A stretch of DNA of 64,000 nucleotides, taken from NCBI GenBank assembly GCA_937876095.1, contig CALFIE010000087.1, positions 1-64,000 of the forward strand. The letters run 5' to 3'. Source of the stretch: an uncultured Flavobacteriales bacterium (GTDB taxonomy: Bacteria; Bacteroidota; Bacteroidia; Flavobacteriales; Weeksellaceae). The position numbers were made by a program, and so were the translations under genes. Below the pieces are notes generated by a model. The model saw only the letters and a program-made list of their open reading frames with translations, made no database searches and had not been told where the DNA came from. Positions 43,431-52,384 of the stretch are shown here, one piece after another. Numbering within the stretch: the stretch's first letter is position 1; every line of letters starts with the position of its first letter.

Positions 43431-45554
43431 TTACACCTCTTCTAATTTAGCATGTTTTTTCACCAAATCTTGTTGTACATTGGCAGAAACCAATTGGTAA
43501 TCACTGAATTTCATGGTGAATTTGGCTTTTCCACCTGTGATAGAACGTAAAGTAGAACCATAATCATCTAATTCAGCTAACGGAACTTCTGCCATAATTT
43601 TTTGGTAATGTCCTTCTGTATCCATACCGGAAATCATTGCTCGTCTGGTTTGTAAATCGCCCATTACATCACCTGTATCAGCATCTGGACAAAGAATTTC
43701 TATGTGGTAAACTGGTTCTAATAATTGAGGTTTCGCATTGTGAAAAGCTTCTTTGAAAGCTCCAGAAGCAGCCAGTTGAAAAGAAATATCGTTGGAATCT
43801 ACACTATGCATTTTCCCATCATATACAGAAACTCTGATGTTTTGACAATGCGAACCTGTTAAAGGACCTTCTTTCATCTGTTGCATAATTCCTTTTTTGA
43901 TGGCACCAATGTATCGTGAATCTATTGCTCCACCAACAATACACCAATAAAATGCAAATTTTCCGCCCCAAGATAAATCTTCAAATTCTTTTTGTCGAAT
44001 ATTCACACCATCTGGTTCTGGCATTCCTTCGTAGTAATTTTCAACACGCATATGTATTTCGCCAAATTGTCCGGCTCCACCAGATTGTTTTTTGTGTCGG
44101 TAATCTGCGTCTGCTTTTCCTGTGATGGTTTCTCGGTAAGAAATTTTCGGGTTTTTCATTTCCATTTTTACGCCAAATTCTTTTTCTAATCGGTGTTTCA
44201 CCAAATCCAGATGCAACTGACCTTGTCCACTCAAAACCGTTTCTTTGGTTTCGGTAGATTGTTCTACTAGTAAGGTTGGATCTTCTTCTCGAATTTTATG
44301 GAGTGCAGTAATTAGTTTTTCCATATCTACAGCATTTTCTGTGAAAATTGCTTTTCGCACTCTGCTTTCTGGGAAATGCATTTTTTCAATTTTTCGATCA
44401 ACTCCTTTTGAGTTTAGTGTATTATTCGAGTGACCGTATTTTAATTTTACTGTAACACCTAAATCACCTGCAACCAATTTATCAACTGGAGTTCGGTCTT
44501 TACCTTCGGTTAAAAATAATTGAGAAATACGCTCTGTTTCTCCGTTATCTGCATTTACCAATTCATCACCAGGTTTTACTTCGCCAGAATATACTTTGAA
44601 GTAAGAAACCATTCCGACTTGTGGTTCGGTTTGGGTTTTATAAATAAACATGGTGGTTTTATCTTTTGGATCGCATTTTAGTACATCGCCATTTTCTAAT
44701 TTTTTGCCAGGTCTTTGTTCGGGTGATGGTGCAATATCATCTATAAATCCCATAATTCTGCCAGAACCCATATCTTTGAGTCCAGAAGCAATAAAAACTG
44801 GGAAAAACTGATGATGAGCCAAAGCAACGGTAAGACCTTGTGATAATTCTTCTTCTGAAAGGTTGCCTTCTTCAAAATATTTTTCCATTAGTCCTTCTTC
44901 GTTTTCTGCAGCAATTTCTACCAAAACATTGTGCATTTCATTGGCTTTTGCCATTTCAGATTCTGGAATTGGTTTTTTCTCTGGTTTACCTCCGTTTGCT
45001 GGAAATTCATACATCACCATTCTGAGTGCATCTATAATTGCATTAAAACCACCACCTTGATTCAGTGGATATTGCACAGGAACTACTTTGTTGCCAAATC
45101 GTTGTTTGGCTTGTTCCAGTGTAGCGTCATAATCAGATTTTTGATGATCTACTTGATTGATGACAAAAACGGTAGGAGTTTGGTATTTTTTAACATATTC
45201 CCAAACCAACTCAGTCCCAACTTCTACACCAGAACTTGCATTTAACAAAATAAGCGCAGTATCTGCCACTTTTAGTGATGCAATTACTTCGCCTATAAAA
45301 TCATCAAATCCGGGAGTGTCTAGAACATTAATCTTGTTTTTGTGCCAATTCACGAACATTTGGTGAGAGAAAATCGTGTTTTCGCGTTCGTGTTCCAAAT
45401 CGGTATTGTCGGAAACAGTGTTGTGAGATTCTACTGAACCCCTTCTTTTAATCGCTCCTCCTTCGAAGAGCATGGTTTCTATAAAAGTAGTTTTACCGCT
45501 TCCTGAATGTCCGAGTAAAACTACGTTTCTGATGTCTTTGGTTTGAGTGCTCAT
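43431..45554 (-). CDS. EF-G paralogue (EF-G2-like), GTPase histidine missing
   Basis: A 707-residue translational GTPase with the EF-G domain order. P-loop GHSGSGKTT (15-23) is present, but G3 reads DTPGF (79-83) where canonical EF-G has DTPGH, and G4 reads NQVD (133-136) instead of NKxD; the switch I region is shortened to EHERENTIFS. The sequence closely recalls Bacteroides EF-G2, described as a paralogue without GTPase activity used under nutrient limitation. It is therefore predicted to promote or pause translocation without normal GTP turnover. No other ribosomal genes are adjacent. The housekeeping EF-G should be encoded elsewhere. Confidence 0.85.
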   Translation of the reverse strand: MSTQTKDIRNVVLLGHSGSGKTTFIETMLFEGGAIKRRGSVESHNTVSDNTDLEHERENTIFSHQMFVNWHKNKINVLDTPGFDDFIGEVIASLKVADTALILLNASSGVEVGTELVWEYVKKYQTPTVFVINQVDHQKSDYDATLEQAKQRFGNKVVPVQYPLNQGGGFNAIIDALRMVMYEFPANGGKPEKKPIPESEMAKANEMHNVLVEIAAENEEGLMEKYFEEGNLSEEELSQGLTVALAHHQFFPVFIASGLKDMGSGRIMGFIDDIAPSPEQRPGKKLENGDVLKCDPKDKTTMFIYKTQTEPQVGMVSYFKVYSGEVKPGDELVNADNGETERISQLFLTEGKDRTPVDKLVAGDLGVTVKLKYGHSNNTLNSKGVDRKIEKMHFPESRVRKAIFTENAVDMEKLITALHKIREEDPTLLVEQSTETKETVLSGQGQLHLDLVKHRLEKEFGVKMEMKNPKISYRETITGKADADYRHKKQSGGAGQFGEIHMRVENYYEGMPEPDGVNIRQKEFEDLSWGGKFAFYWCIVGGAIDSRYIGAIKKGIMQQMKEGPLTGSHCQNIRVSVYDGKMHSVDSNDISFQLAASGAFKEAFHNAKPQLLEPVYHIEILCPDADTGDVMGDLQTRRAMISGMDTEGHYQKIMAEVPLAELDDYGSTLRSITGGKAKFTMKFSDYQLVSANVQQDLVKKHAKLEEV

Positions 45555-45878
45555 ATTTTTGATTTTTTAAATTAATTTTCATCTGAAGTATCTGATTTTT
45601 TATTTGTCAGATGCAACGCAGAAATGCGTTTCATTTTTAGGCGAAAATTTTTAAAATCATTATGTCGTAAAAGGCACTTTGAGTATAAAAATTTAGGAAA
45701 CTAAAATTACAAAACTTTTTGATACGCTGTAAATTTTTTGATATGATTTTTGAAAGGTGATGAAGTTGGGAGGTGGAAGCAGGAAGCCGGAAAAAAAAGT
45801 TGAATCAAAAAAAACTTCTAACTCCCAACTTCAGACTTCCAACAAAAATTGTTACTTTTAACCAAAATTTTAAGAAAA
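45555..45878. other. Divergent intergenic region, 324 bases
   Basis: Lies between the oppositely oriented EF-G2-like and SpmA-SpmB genes, so it must hold both promoters. I see a small stem AACGCAGAAATGCGTT at 45611-45626 and the purine/pyrimidine hairpin at 45760-45842. No ORF, RNA gene or repeated motif beyond these. Confidence 0.5.
45760..45842. repeat. Purine/pyrimidine-arm hairpin repeat
   Basis: The purine arm contains TGAAGTTGGGAGGTGGAAG; the reverse complement of the pyrimidine arm contains TGAAGTTGGGAGTTAGAAG, 17 of 19 identical, so the unit can fold. It belongs with the similar structure at 25553-25617. Confidence 0.55.
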
Positions 45879-47282
45879 ATGGCATTAAGTAGAATTTGGA
45901 GTGCATTTATTATCATAGCAATTGCTGCTGCGACTTTTAAATATTTTAGTTCGGGTAATTTCAAAAGCATCTATAATGATATGGTGGTTGGTAAATCCGG
46001 AGACACCATCAAAATTCAACAGACCGACGTTGCCCAACTTCCTTTTCAGATAAAAGATAGTTTGGCTAAAAAAACAGATTTTTCTCAAAATAAAATTCAT
46101 TATGCTAAAAAAGATAGCACCAATGCAGTTTCTGTATATAGAGTTCAGGAAGCAGATGGTGTGATTTCTACCAGCAAAACCGCGGTAGAAATTTGTGGAG
46201 GATTGATTGGAATTATGACGCTTTTTATGGGTTTTATGGCAATAGCAGAAAAAGCAGGCGGAATAAGATTTTTGTCGAGGCTTATACAACCTTTTTTCTC
46301 TAAATTATTTCCCGAAGTTCCCAAAAATCACCCCGCTTTTGGACACATGATGCTCAATTTTTCTGCCAATTTATTGGGATTAGACAATGCAGCAACTCCA
46401 TTTGGTTTGAAAGCGATGGAAAGTTTACAAACGCTAAATCCGAGCAAAGACACTGCAAGTAATGCACAAATTATGTTTCTGTGTTTGCATGCAAGTGGTT
46501 TGACACTGATTCCGGTTTCTATCATTGCAATTCGTGCTTCTATGAAATCGGTTTCACCGACCGATATTTTTCTGCCTTGTATGATTGCTACTTTTTTTGC
46601 AACTATGGCTGCATTACTCATCGTTTCTTTTAAACAAAAAATAAATATTTTGCAACCAGCAATTTTGGCTTATGTTGGTGGAATTTCTGCAATTATTGCA
46701 GCGCTTATTTTCTTTCTGACCAAACTTTCTAAAGAGGATTTAGAAAATGTAAGCAAATTGATGAGCAATGGTCTGATTTTGTTGATATTTTTAGCCATAA
46801 TTCTTGGTGGTATCTATAAGAAAATCAGCGTTTTCGATGCGTTTATAGACGGCGCAAAAGAAGGTTTTTTCGTGTGTGTAAAAATTATTCCGTATTTGGT
46901 GGGAATTCTGATTGCAATTTCATTGCTACGTACTTCTGGCGTTTTTGATATGATTATAGATGGTATGAAATTTCTGGCGAGTTTATCTGGATTTGACACC
47001 CGATTTGTAGATGCATTACCAACTGCGCTCATAAAACCACTTTCTGGTTCTGGAGCAAGAGGAATGATGGTAGATGCGATGAAAACTTTCGGACCAGATA
47101 GTTTCCAAGGGCGACTTTCTGCCATTTTGCAAGGTAGTAGCGACACTACATTTTATGTAATTGCGGTGTATTTCGGTTCGGTTGCTATAAAAAATACCAA
47201 ATATACAGTTTGGGCAATGCTTTTGGCAGATTTGGTAGGTGTAATTACTTCTATTTTATTGGCGTATTGGTTTTTTGGGTAA
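45879..47282 (+). CDS. SpmA-SpmB fusion, nucleoside-recognition domain membrane protein
   Basis: A 467-residue membrane protein with two Gate/nucleoside-recognition halves corresponding to Bacillus SpmA (about 1-240) and SpmB (about 290-467). The SpmA half has the GLDNAATPFGLKAM motif and the SpmB half PLSGSGARGMMVDAM. An extra-membrane insert of roughly 65 residues lies between the first helix and the SpmA core. The organism group does not sporulate, so transport or a cell-envelope role is likelier than sporulation. The ATG at 45879 is chosen because the family starts with this helix. Confidence 0.88.
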   Translation: MALSRIWSAFIIIAIAAATFKYFSSGNFKSIYNDMVVGKSGDTIKIQQTDVAQLPFQIKDSLAKKTDFSQNKIHYAKKDSTNAVSVYRVQEADGVISTSKTAVEICGGLIGIMTLFMGFMAIAEKAGGIRFLSRLIQPFFSKLFPEVPKNHPAFGHMMLNFSANLLGLDNAATPFGLKAMESLQTLNPSKDTASNAQIMFLCLHASGLTLIPVSIIAIRASMKSVSPTDIFLPCMIATFFATMAALLIVSFKQKINILQPAILAYVGGISAIIAALIFFLTKLSKEDLENVSKLMSNGLILLIFLAIILGGIYKKISVFDAFIDGAKEGFFVCVKIIPYLVGILIAISLLRTSGVFDMIIDGMKFLASLSGFDTRFVDALPTALIKPLSGSGARGMMVDAMKTFGPDSFQGRLSAILQGSSDTTFYVIAVYFGSVAIKNTKYTVWAMLLADLVGVITSILLAYWFFG

Positions 47283-47402
47283 AGGAAAAAATTATTGTAA
47301 CCAATTATCAAAACTATTTTTTCGGAAGTGCTTCAGGAATTTTTGGAAGAAAATTGTAACAAATCCCATATTCTTTCGTCTTATTTTATAAATTCTTTTC
47401 TT

Positions 47403-48716
47403 ATGAAAAAGACCCTTTCTTTTTTCTTGCTTTCTATGTTTTCTTTGGCTTTTTCTCAAAAAAAATGGAGTTTGCAAGAATGCTTAGATTTTGCTTTAAA
47501 AAACAATTTGCAAGTTATTAGCAATCAATACAATCAAGATATACAATCAAAAAATCTTGCTATTGCTAAAAGAGAATATTTGCCTTCTGTTTCTGGTACT
47601 TTTAACAACAATGCTAATTTCGGACAAAGCAGAGATTATCTAGGACAATCTGTGAGAACAGATGCTTTTAACAACAGTGCTTCTATTGGTGCAAATATGC
47701 AATTGTATAACAATGGGAGAATCAAAAAATCTGCAGAAAAATCTCAATATGATTTAGATGCCAGTTTGTTGGATGCCGAAAAAACTAAAAATGATATTTC
47801 GGTGCAAATAGCGCAATATTATTTGCAGGTTTTACTTAACAAAGAAGTAAAAAAAATCACCGATGAATCTGTAACAAATGCCGAAAAAGTTCTGAAAAGA
47901 ACTAAAATCACCACCGAAGTTGGGACCACTCCGAAAACCATAGAAGCAGAAGCAATGGCGAATTTGGCAAGAGAAAAACAACGCCAAAAATCTGCAGAAA
48001 TAGATATTCAGCGCGCATTGTTTTCATTAGCAATGTTGCTTCAAATAAAAGATTTCAATGGTTTTGATATACAAGATGTTTCTCTACCAAATTTGGTAGA
48101 TGCACCACTCAGTTCTACAGAATCTTTTGTAGAAAAAGCCTACGAAAACCAACCACAAATAAAAGCAGCTGAAACGAGAATTTTGTCTGCCAAAAAACAA
48201 ATTGAAATTGCAAAAACCGCGTTTTATCCTTCTATAGCAGCAAATGCAAGTTTAGGAACGTCTTATTATGATTCTTTTAGCACCAAAACCAATGGTTTTT
48301 TGAAACAATATCAAGATAATTTTGGGCAACAATTAGGGGTTTCTGCAAATATCCCGATTTTCAATAAAGGCATTACCAAATTACAAGTAGAACAAGCTAA
48401 AATTTCTGAAAGTATAGCAAAAAATACAGTGGAAATGCAAAAACAAGAAGTTAGACAAAATGTGCAAAAAGCCTATTTTGATGCCAATGCGAATTATGAA
48501 AACTATCTTGCAGCAGTTGAAGCAGAAAAACCTACCAAACTTGCTTTGGATTTTGCAGAAAAAAGTTATGAATCGGGAAGAACTACAATTTACGACCTCA
48601 ATATTGCTCGTAACAATTGGATCAGCGCACAAAGTTCTGTTTCTCAGGCTAAATACAACTATTTTTTTAGTATGAAATTGCTTAATTTCTATGCAGGAAT
48701 TCCGCTTTCTTTGTAA
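47403..48716 (+). CDS. TolC-family outer-membrane efflux protein
   Basis: A 437-residue outer-membrane channel component. The signal peptide (FFLLSMFSLAFSQ) is followed by the WSLQECLDFALKNN start typical of TolC/OprM-like proteins, two long coiled-coil repeats and the beta-barrel segments between them. The usual periplasmic adaptor and inner-membrane pump genes are absent here, so it is an orphan that may pair with a transporter elsewhere. The ATG at 47403 directly precedes the signal peptide; the upstream in-frame extension (from 47328) is not family-like. Confidence 0.9.
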   Translation: MKKTLSFFLLSMFSLAFSQKKWSLQECLDFALKNNLQVISNQYNQDIQSKNLAIAKREYLPSVSGTFNNNANFGQSRDYLGQSVRTDAFNNSASIGANMQLYNNGRIKKSAEKSQYDLDASLLDAEKTKNDISVQIAQYYLQVLLNKEVKKITDESVTNAEKVLKRTKITTEVGTTPKTIEAEAMANLAREKQRQKSAEIDIQRALFSLAMLLQIKDFNGFDIQDVSLPNLVDAPLSSTESFVEKAYENQPQIKAAETRILSAKKQIEIAKTAFYPSIAANASLGTSYYDSFSTKTNGFLKQYQDNFGQQLGVSANIPIFNKGITKLQVEQAKISESIAKNTVEMQKQEVRQNVQKAYFDANANYENYLAAVEAEKPTKLALDFAEKSYESGRTTIYDLNIARNNWISAQSSVSQAKYNYFFSMKLLNFYAGIPLSL

Positions 48717-48820
48717 TACGAGATACAAGATACGAGTTTCGAGATTCAAGGAGTAGAAGGTTTCAAATAATTTGTTTATTTTAGCATAAAGTAACTTGTA
48801 GCACGCAACTCGAACTTTGT

Positions 48821-49405
48821 ATGTCTGTTTCAATTCTTGAAAAATTTTTGCCAGAAAACGCACTTCCATTTTTGAAAATTTGGTTTGCCGATTATCCTTG
48901 TCATTTAAAAATCACCAAAAACCGCGAAAGCAAATTGGGAGATTATAGAAAAATGCCAGATAAATCTCATCAAATCACCATCAATGCTACTTTGGAACCG
49001 CAATTGTTCTTTTTTGTGCTCACGCACGAATTGGCGCACCTGATTGCTTTCGAAAAATTTGGCAGAAGAATCGCACCACATGGAAACGAATGGAAGGTAA
49101 CTTTCAGAGAAATGCTTCTAGAGAGTATTTCGGTGTATACAGAAGATTTGCGCCCAATTATTTCAAAATTTTCGAGATCCCCAAAAGCCAATTTTATGGC
49201 AAGTCCAGACTTGGTAAAATATTTCCACAGAGAAGAGGATTCAGAAGGTGTTTTTTTAGAGAATTTAGATATTGGTCACCAATTTACCTACCGAAACTTG
49301 CCCTATCTTATTCTTGAAAAATCTAAAAAAAGGTATCTTTGCAAAAATATTCAAAATGGCAAGAAATATTTTTTCAAATCCATTGCCAGAGTAGAAAAAA
49401 TTTAA
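48821..49405 (+). CDS. SprT-like zinc metalloprotease-fold protein
   Basis: A 194-residue protein with the SprT-domain signature: HELAHLIAFEKFG (about residues 69-81, HExxH) followed by PHGNEWK, whose His is the third zinc ligand. The C-terminal part (RYLCKNIQNGKKYFFKSIARVE) resembles the end of bacterial SprT-like proteins but lacks the multiple cysteines of a zinc ribbon, having one only. It may be a DNA-protein-crosslink-type protease or an inactive homologue; the family's bacterial role is unclear. It sits 7 bases before the guanylyltransferase gene. Confidence 0.82.
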   Translation: MSVSILEKFLPENALPFLKIWFADYPCHLKITKNRESKLGDYRKMPDKSHQITINATLEPQLFFFVLTHELAHLIAFEKFGRRIAPHGNEWKVTFREMLLESISVYTEDLRPIISKFSRSPKANFMASPDLVKYFHREEDSEGVFLENLDIGHQFTYRNLPYLILEKSKKRYLCKNIQNGKKYFFKSIARVEKI

Positions 49406-49412
49406 AAATTTT

Positions 49413-50495
49413 ATGAGCAATTCCAATAACTATTGTGTGATTATGGCAGGAGGAATCGGAAGCCGATTTTGGCCAATGAGCACACAAAAATTTCCGAAAC
49501 AATTTCAAGATATTTTAGGAACAGGAAGAACCATGATTCAGCAAACGCTTGATCGTATAAAACAAACGGTTCCTGTTGAGAACATTTATGTAATTACCAA
49601 TCGTGAATATGTAGAACTCTCTCAACAGCAATTACCAGAAATTCCAACAGAAAACATTGTAGGAGAGCCTCTTATGAAGAATACAGCAGCTTGTAATATT
49701 TATATGATGAGTAAAATTGCTGCAAAAAATCCAAAAGCAAACGTAATTGTATTACCTGCAGATCACTTGATTCTGAAAGAGCAAAATTTTTTAGACAAAG
49801 TAAATTTCGCTTTTGAAATTGCTGGGAAAAACGATTATCTGATTACATTGGGAATCACACCAACCAGACCAGACACAGGTTATGGTTACATACAATTTTT
49901 AGATAAAAAAGGAGAGGATTATTTCAAAGTGAAAACCTTCACCGAAAAACCAGACCTTGAAATTGCCAAAGATTTCTTGAAATCGGGAGATTTCCTTTGG
50001 AATGCAGGAATTTTTGTGTGGAACGTACAGTCTATCTTGAAAGCTTTTGAACAACATTTACCAGAAATGTCACAAGAATTTCACTCTTGCGAATACAATT
50101 CAGACAAAGAACGAGTTTGCATAGAAACCATTTATCCTAAAATCAATAAAATTTCGATTGATAACGGAATTCTAGAAAAAGCCAAAAATGTTTTTGTAAT
50201 TCCGGCAGATTTGGGTTGGAGTGATTTGGGAACGTGGACTTCGGTGTACGAAAATGCCGAGAAAGACGACAACCAAAATGCCGTAAAATCTAAAAATGTA
50301 CTCACCTACAATTCCAGCGGAAACATCATAAGACTACGTAACAGCAACAAAGCCGCAATTATAGATGGTTTGAAAGACTACATCATCATAGACACCGAAA
50401 AATCACTATTGATTTGTCCGAAAGAGAACGATCAAATGATTAAAGATTACGTTTTGGACTTGAAAAGCACCAAAAAAGGCGAGAAATTTATATAA
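49413..50495 (+). CDS. Mannose-1-phosphate guanylyltransferase
   Basis: Cytoplasmic enzyme making GDP-mannose from GTP and mannose-1-phosphate for polysaccharide or glycoprotein synthesis. The nucleotidyltransferase start VIMAGGIGSRFWPMST and the PKQFQDILG segment at residues 8-36 are diagnostic, with VLPADHLI and the FTEKPD motif further on. At 360 residues it is the monofunctional form with no fused phosphomannose isomerase. A possible promoter (TATCTTTG, 49334-49341, with TTG 17 bases before it) lies inside the SprT-like gene. Confidence 0.93.
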   Translation: MSNSNNYCVIMAGGIGSRFWPMSTQKFPKQFQDILGTGRTMIQQTLDRIKQTVPVENIYVITNREYVELSQQQLPEIPTENIVGEPLMKNTAACNIYMMSKIAAKNPKANVIVLPADHLILKEQNFLDKVNFAFEIAGKNDYLITLGITPTRPDTGYGYIQFLDKKGEDYFKVKTFTEKPDLEIAKDFLKSGDFLWNAGIFVWNVQSILKAFEQHLPEMSQEFHSCEYNSDKERVCIETIYPKINKISIDNGILEKAKNVFVIPADLGWSDLGTWTSVYENAEKDDNQNAVKSKNVLTYNSSGNIIRLRNSNKAAIIDGLKDYIIIDTEKSLLICPKENDQMIKDYVLDLKSTKKGEKFI

Positions 50496-50586
50496 TAAAA
50501 GATTGTTGTAAAAGATTGAAAATCAGTAAATAAACTAAAAAAATCATTTCAAGAAAATAATCAATGCAAAATTTCGTTATTAATTG

Positions 50587-51231
50587 ATGATGAAAATAGG
50601 GTATTTCATAGTGTTTTTGATCAGCATTGCCACTTTTGGACAAAAAAAAGTGAGTTTTGAGCGGTTTTCTTCTGTTTTGGCAGGAATAAAACCAAACGAA
50701 GCCATAAATTTTTGGTCACTACATTTGGTTGATGGAAATTCTGATAAGGTTCTTTTAGAAAATGGCGAAAAAGTAGGTACAGAAAAACAAAAATCAGGAT
50801 TTTTAGCAGATTCAACCAGAAATACTTTCTATTATATTTGTTATCAAAAAGGCAATAAATTGACCTATGTTACAACCAATGATACGCTGAAACAATTTAT
50901 TTCAAAAACTGATAATGCAGAAGAAGCAATGGTTTTGGCAGTGTTGCAAGGTTATTATTTTGATGAAGAATACAAGCAATTTGCAGGAAACTATTATGAA
51001 GATTCCCAAAATTATTATTTAGATTTGGCAAAAATCACTTCAGAAAATTGTCCGTTAGCAAAATCATTTTTCATGATTACGGTAGATAAAAAATCAGGAA
51101 ACACAATTTCTGTAAAAGATAATGGGGTCTATACTGAAGTGTATAGCAAAGAATGTAAAAATAACCCAAAAAATCCACCAGTTCAGATAAAAAAACAAGA
51201 AGAAAAACCGAAAAAGAAAACCTATTTTTAG
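50587..51231 (+). CDS. Secreted hypothetical protein
   Basis: A 214-residue protein with an N-terminal signal peptide (MMKIGYFIVFLISIATFG). The mature protein has no recognisable domain: a mixed alpha/beta, charged region, then a Lys-rich C-terminal tail (KKQEEKPKKKTYF). Two cysteines occur near residue 155 and 190 and could form a disulfide. It is not similar to anything I can name. It converges on bcp with a 4-base overlap of the stop regions. Two ATGs occur next to each other; I take the first, at 50587. Confidence 0.65.
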   Translation: MMKIGYFIVFLISIATFGQKKVSFERFSSVLAGIKPNEAINFWSLHLVDGNSDKVLLENGEKVGTEKQKSGFLADSTRNTFYYICYQKGNKLTYVTTNDTLKQFISKTDNAEEAMVLAVLQGYYFDEEYKQFAGNYYEDSQNYYLDLAKITSENCPLAKSFFMITVDKKSGNTISVKDNGVYTEVYSKECKNNPKNPPVQIKKQEEKPKKKTYF

Positions 51232-51677
51232 AGGTGTAAAATCTGCGAAGCATGATTTTTGGCTTCTACTTTTTCGATGACTTCAGTGCAGACCGAATTT
51301 TCATCAAACAAAAATGTGGTGCGTACAATTCCCATAAATTCTCGTCCCATAAATTTTTTCAGTTTCCAAACTCCGAATTTTTCACAAATTTCGTGGTGTT
51401 CATCTACTAATAAATTATATTGAAATCCAAATTTGGTGTGAAATTTTTTCTGCAATTTCACCGAATCTGCAGAAATTCCGATCACTCGAAACCCTTTTTG
51501 TTTCAGCAATTCAAAATTCTCATTAAGATTACAGGCTTCTACAGTACAAGTTGGCGTATTTGCTTTCGGATAAAAGAAAATCACCAATTTCTTGCCTTTG
51601 AAATCACTAGATTTTGCCAAATTTCCATCTTGATTTTCCAACTGAAAATCGGGGAGTTTATCACCAGTTTTTAGCAT
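51228..51677 (-). CDS. bcp: Thiol peroxidase Bcp/PrxQ
   Basis: Thioredoxin-dependent peroxiredoxin of 149 residues, detoxifying peroxides in the cytoplasm. The catalytic segment FFYPKANTPTCTVEACNLN carries the peroxidatic Cys and, five residues on, the resolving Cys typical of the PrxQ/Bcp subgroup. The conserved Arg is in GIVRTTFLFDE. Length and start are normal. It overlaps the convergent secreted-protein gene by 4 bases and diverges from nth. Confidence 0.94.
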   Translation of the reverse strand: MLKTGDKLPDFQLENQDGNLAKSSDFKGKKLVIFFYPKANTPTCTVEACNLNENFELLKQKGFRVIGISADSVKLQKKFHTKFGFQYNLLVDEHHEICEKFGVWKLKKFMGREFMGIVRTTFLFDENSVCTEVIEKVEAKNHASQILHL

Positions 51678-51758
51678 AATTATATTTTTGTTTCGAGTTG
51701 CGTCTTCGGACTTCCATCTTCTAACTTCTTTTAGTATTTTTGTTCAAATTTACAGAAA

Positions 51759-52379
51759 ATGACCAAGAAAGAGCGTGCAAGAATCGTAATGACCGAGTTA
51801 GAAAAAATCTATCCCGAAGTTCCGATTCCTTTATCACACAAGAATCCTTACGAACTTTTGGTTGCGGTCGCACTTTCTGCACAAACCACCGATAAAAAAG
51901 TGAATGAAGTCACTCCCAAACTTTTCGAAATTGCTGGAACTCCCGAAAAAATGGCGAAATTAGAAGTCGCAGAAATCAAAGTACTCATCAAAGAAATTGG
52001 TTTAGCCAATACAAAGGCCAAAAATTTGAAAAGAATGGCAGAAGTTTTAGTTGAAAATCATAATGGAATCGTTCCGCAAACTTTTGAAGAATTAGAAAAT
52101 TTAGCAGGAGTTGGTCACAAAACTGCAAGTGTCGTAATGAGTCAGGCTTTTGGATTTCCTGCATTTCCTGTAGACACTCATATTCACCGATTAATGAAAC
52201 AATGGAAATTAACCGAAGGTAAAAACGTTGTGCAAACCGAAAACGACGCCAAAAGTCTTTTCCCAAAAGAAACGTGGAACAAACTTCACCTGCAAATTAT
52301 TTTCTACGGAAGAGAATATTCACCAGCAAGAGGAAACCAAGAACGAGATTATATTACGAAAATGCTTTTTGAGAAATAG
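51759..52379 (+). CDS. nth: Endonuclease III without iron-sulfur cluster
   Basis: Base-excision-repair DNA glycosylase/AP lyase. The helix-hairpin-helix and active site are intact: LAGVGHKTASVV carries catalytic Lys121, and FPVDTHIHR carries Asp139. However, the 206-residue protein contains no cysteine at all, so the four-Cys [4Fe-4S] loop found at the C-terminus of most EndoIII proteins is absent; the chain ends GREYSPARGNQERDY plus about 9 residues. The substrate is expected to be oxidised pyrimidines. Single-gene unit with a TAnnTTTG box at 51735-51742. Confidence 0.92.
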   Translation: MTKKERARIVMTELEKIYPEVPIPLSHKNPYELLVAVALSAQTTDKKVNEVTPKLFEIAGTPEKMAKLEVAEIKVLIKEIGLANTKAKNLKRMAEVLVENHNGIVPQTFEELENLAGVGHKTASVVMSQAFGFPAFPVDTHIHRLMKQWKLTEGKNVVQTENDAKSLFPKETWNKLHLQIIFYGREYSPARGNQERDYITKMLFEK

Positions 52380-52384
52380 TACTT

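Noticed and set aside
44931..45245. 104-codon plus-strand ORF opposite the EF-G2-like gene
   Set aside because: Shadow of conserved translational-GTPase sequence; no homology-like features.
45885..46289. 134-codon minus-strand ORF opposite the SpmA-SpmB gene
   Set aside because: Shadow frame, Cys/His/Tyr-rich, no start context, overlaps strongly conserved coding sequence.
48381..48869. 162-codon minus-strand ORF at the end of the TolC gene
   Set aside because: Antisense to the conserved TolC C-terminus and to the SprT-like gene start; no supporting motif.
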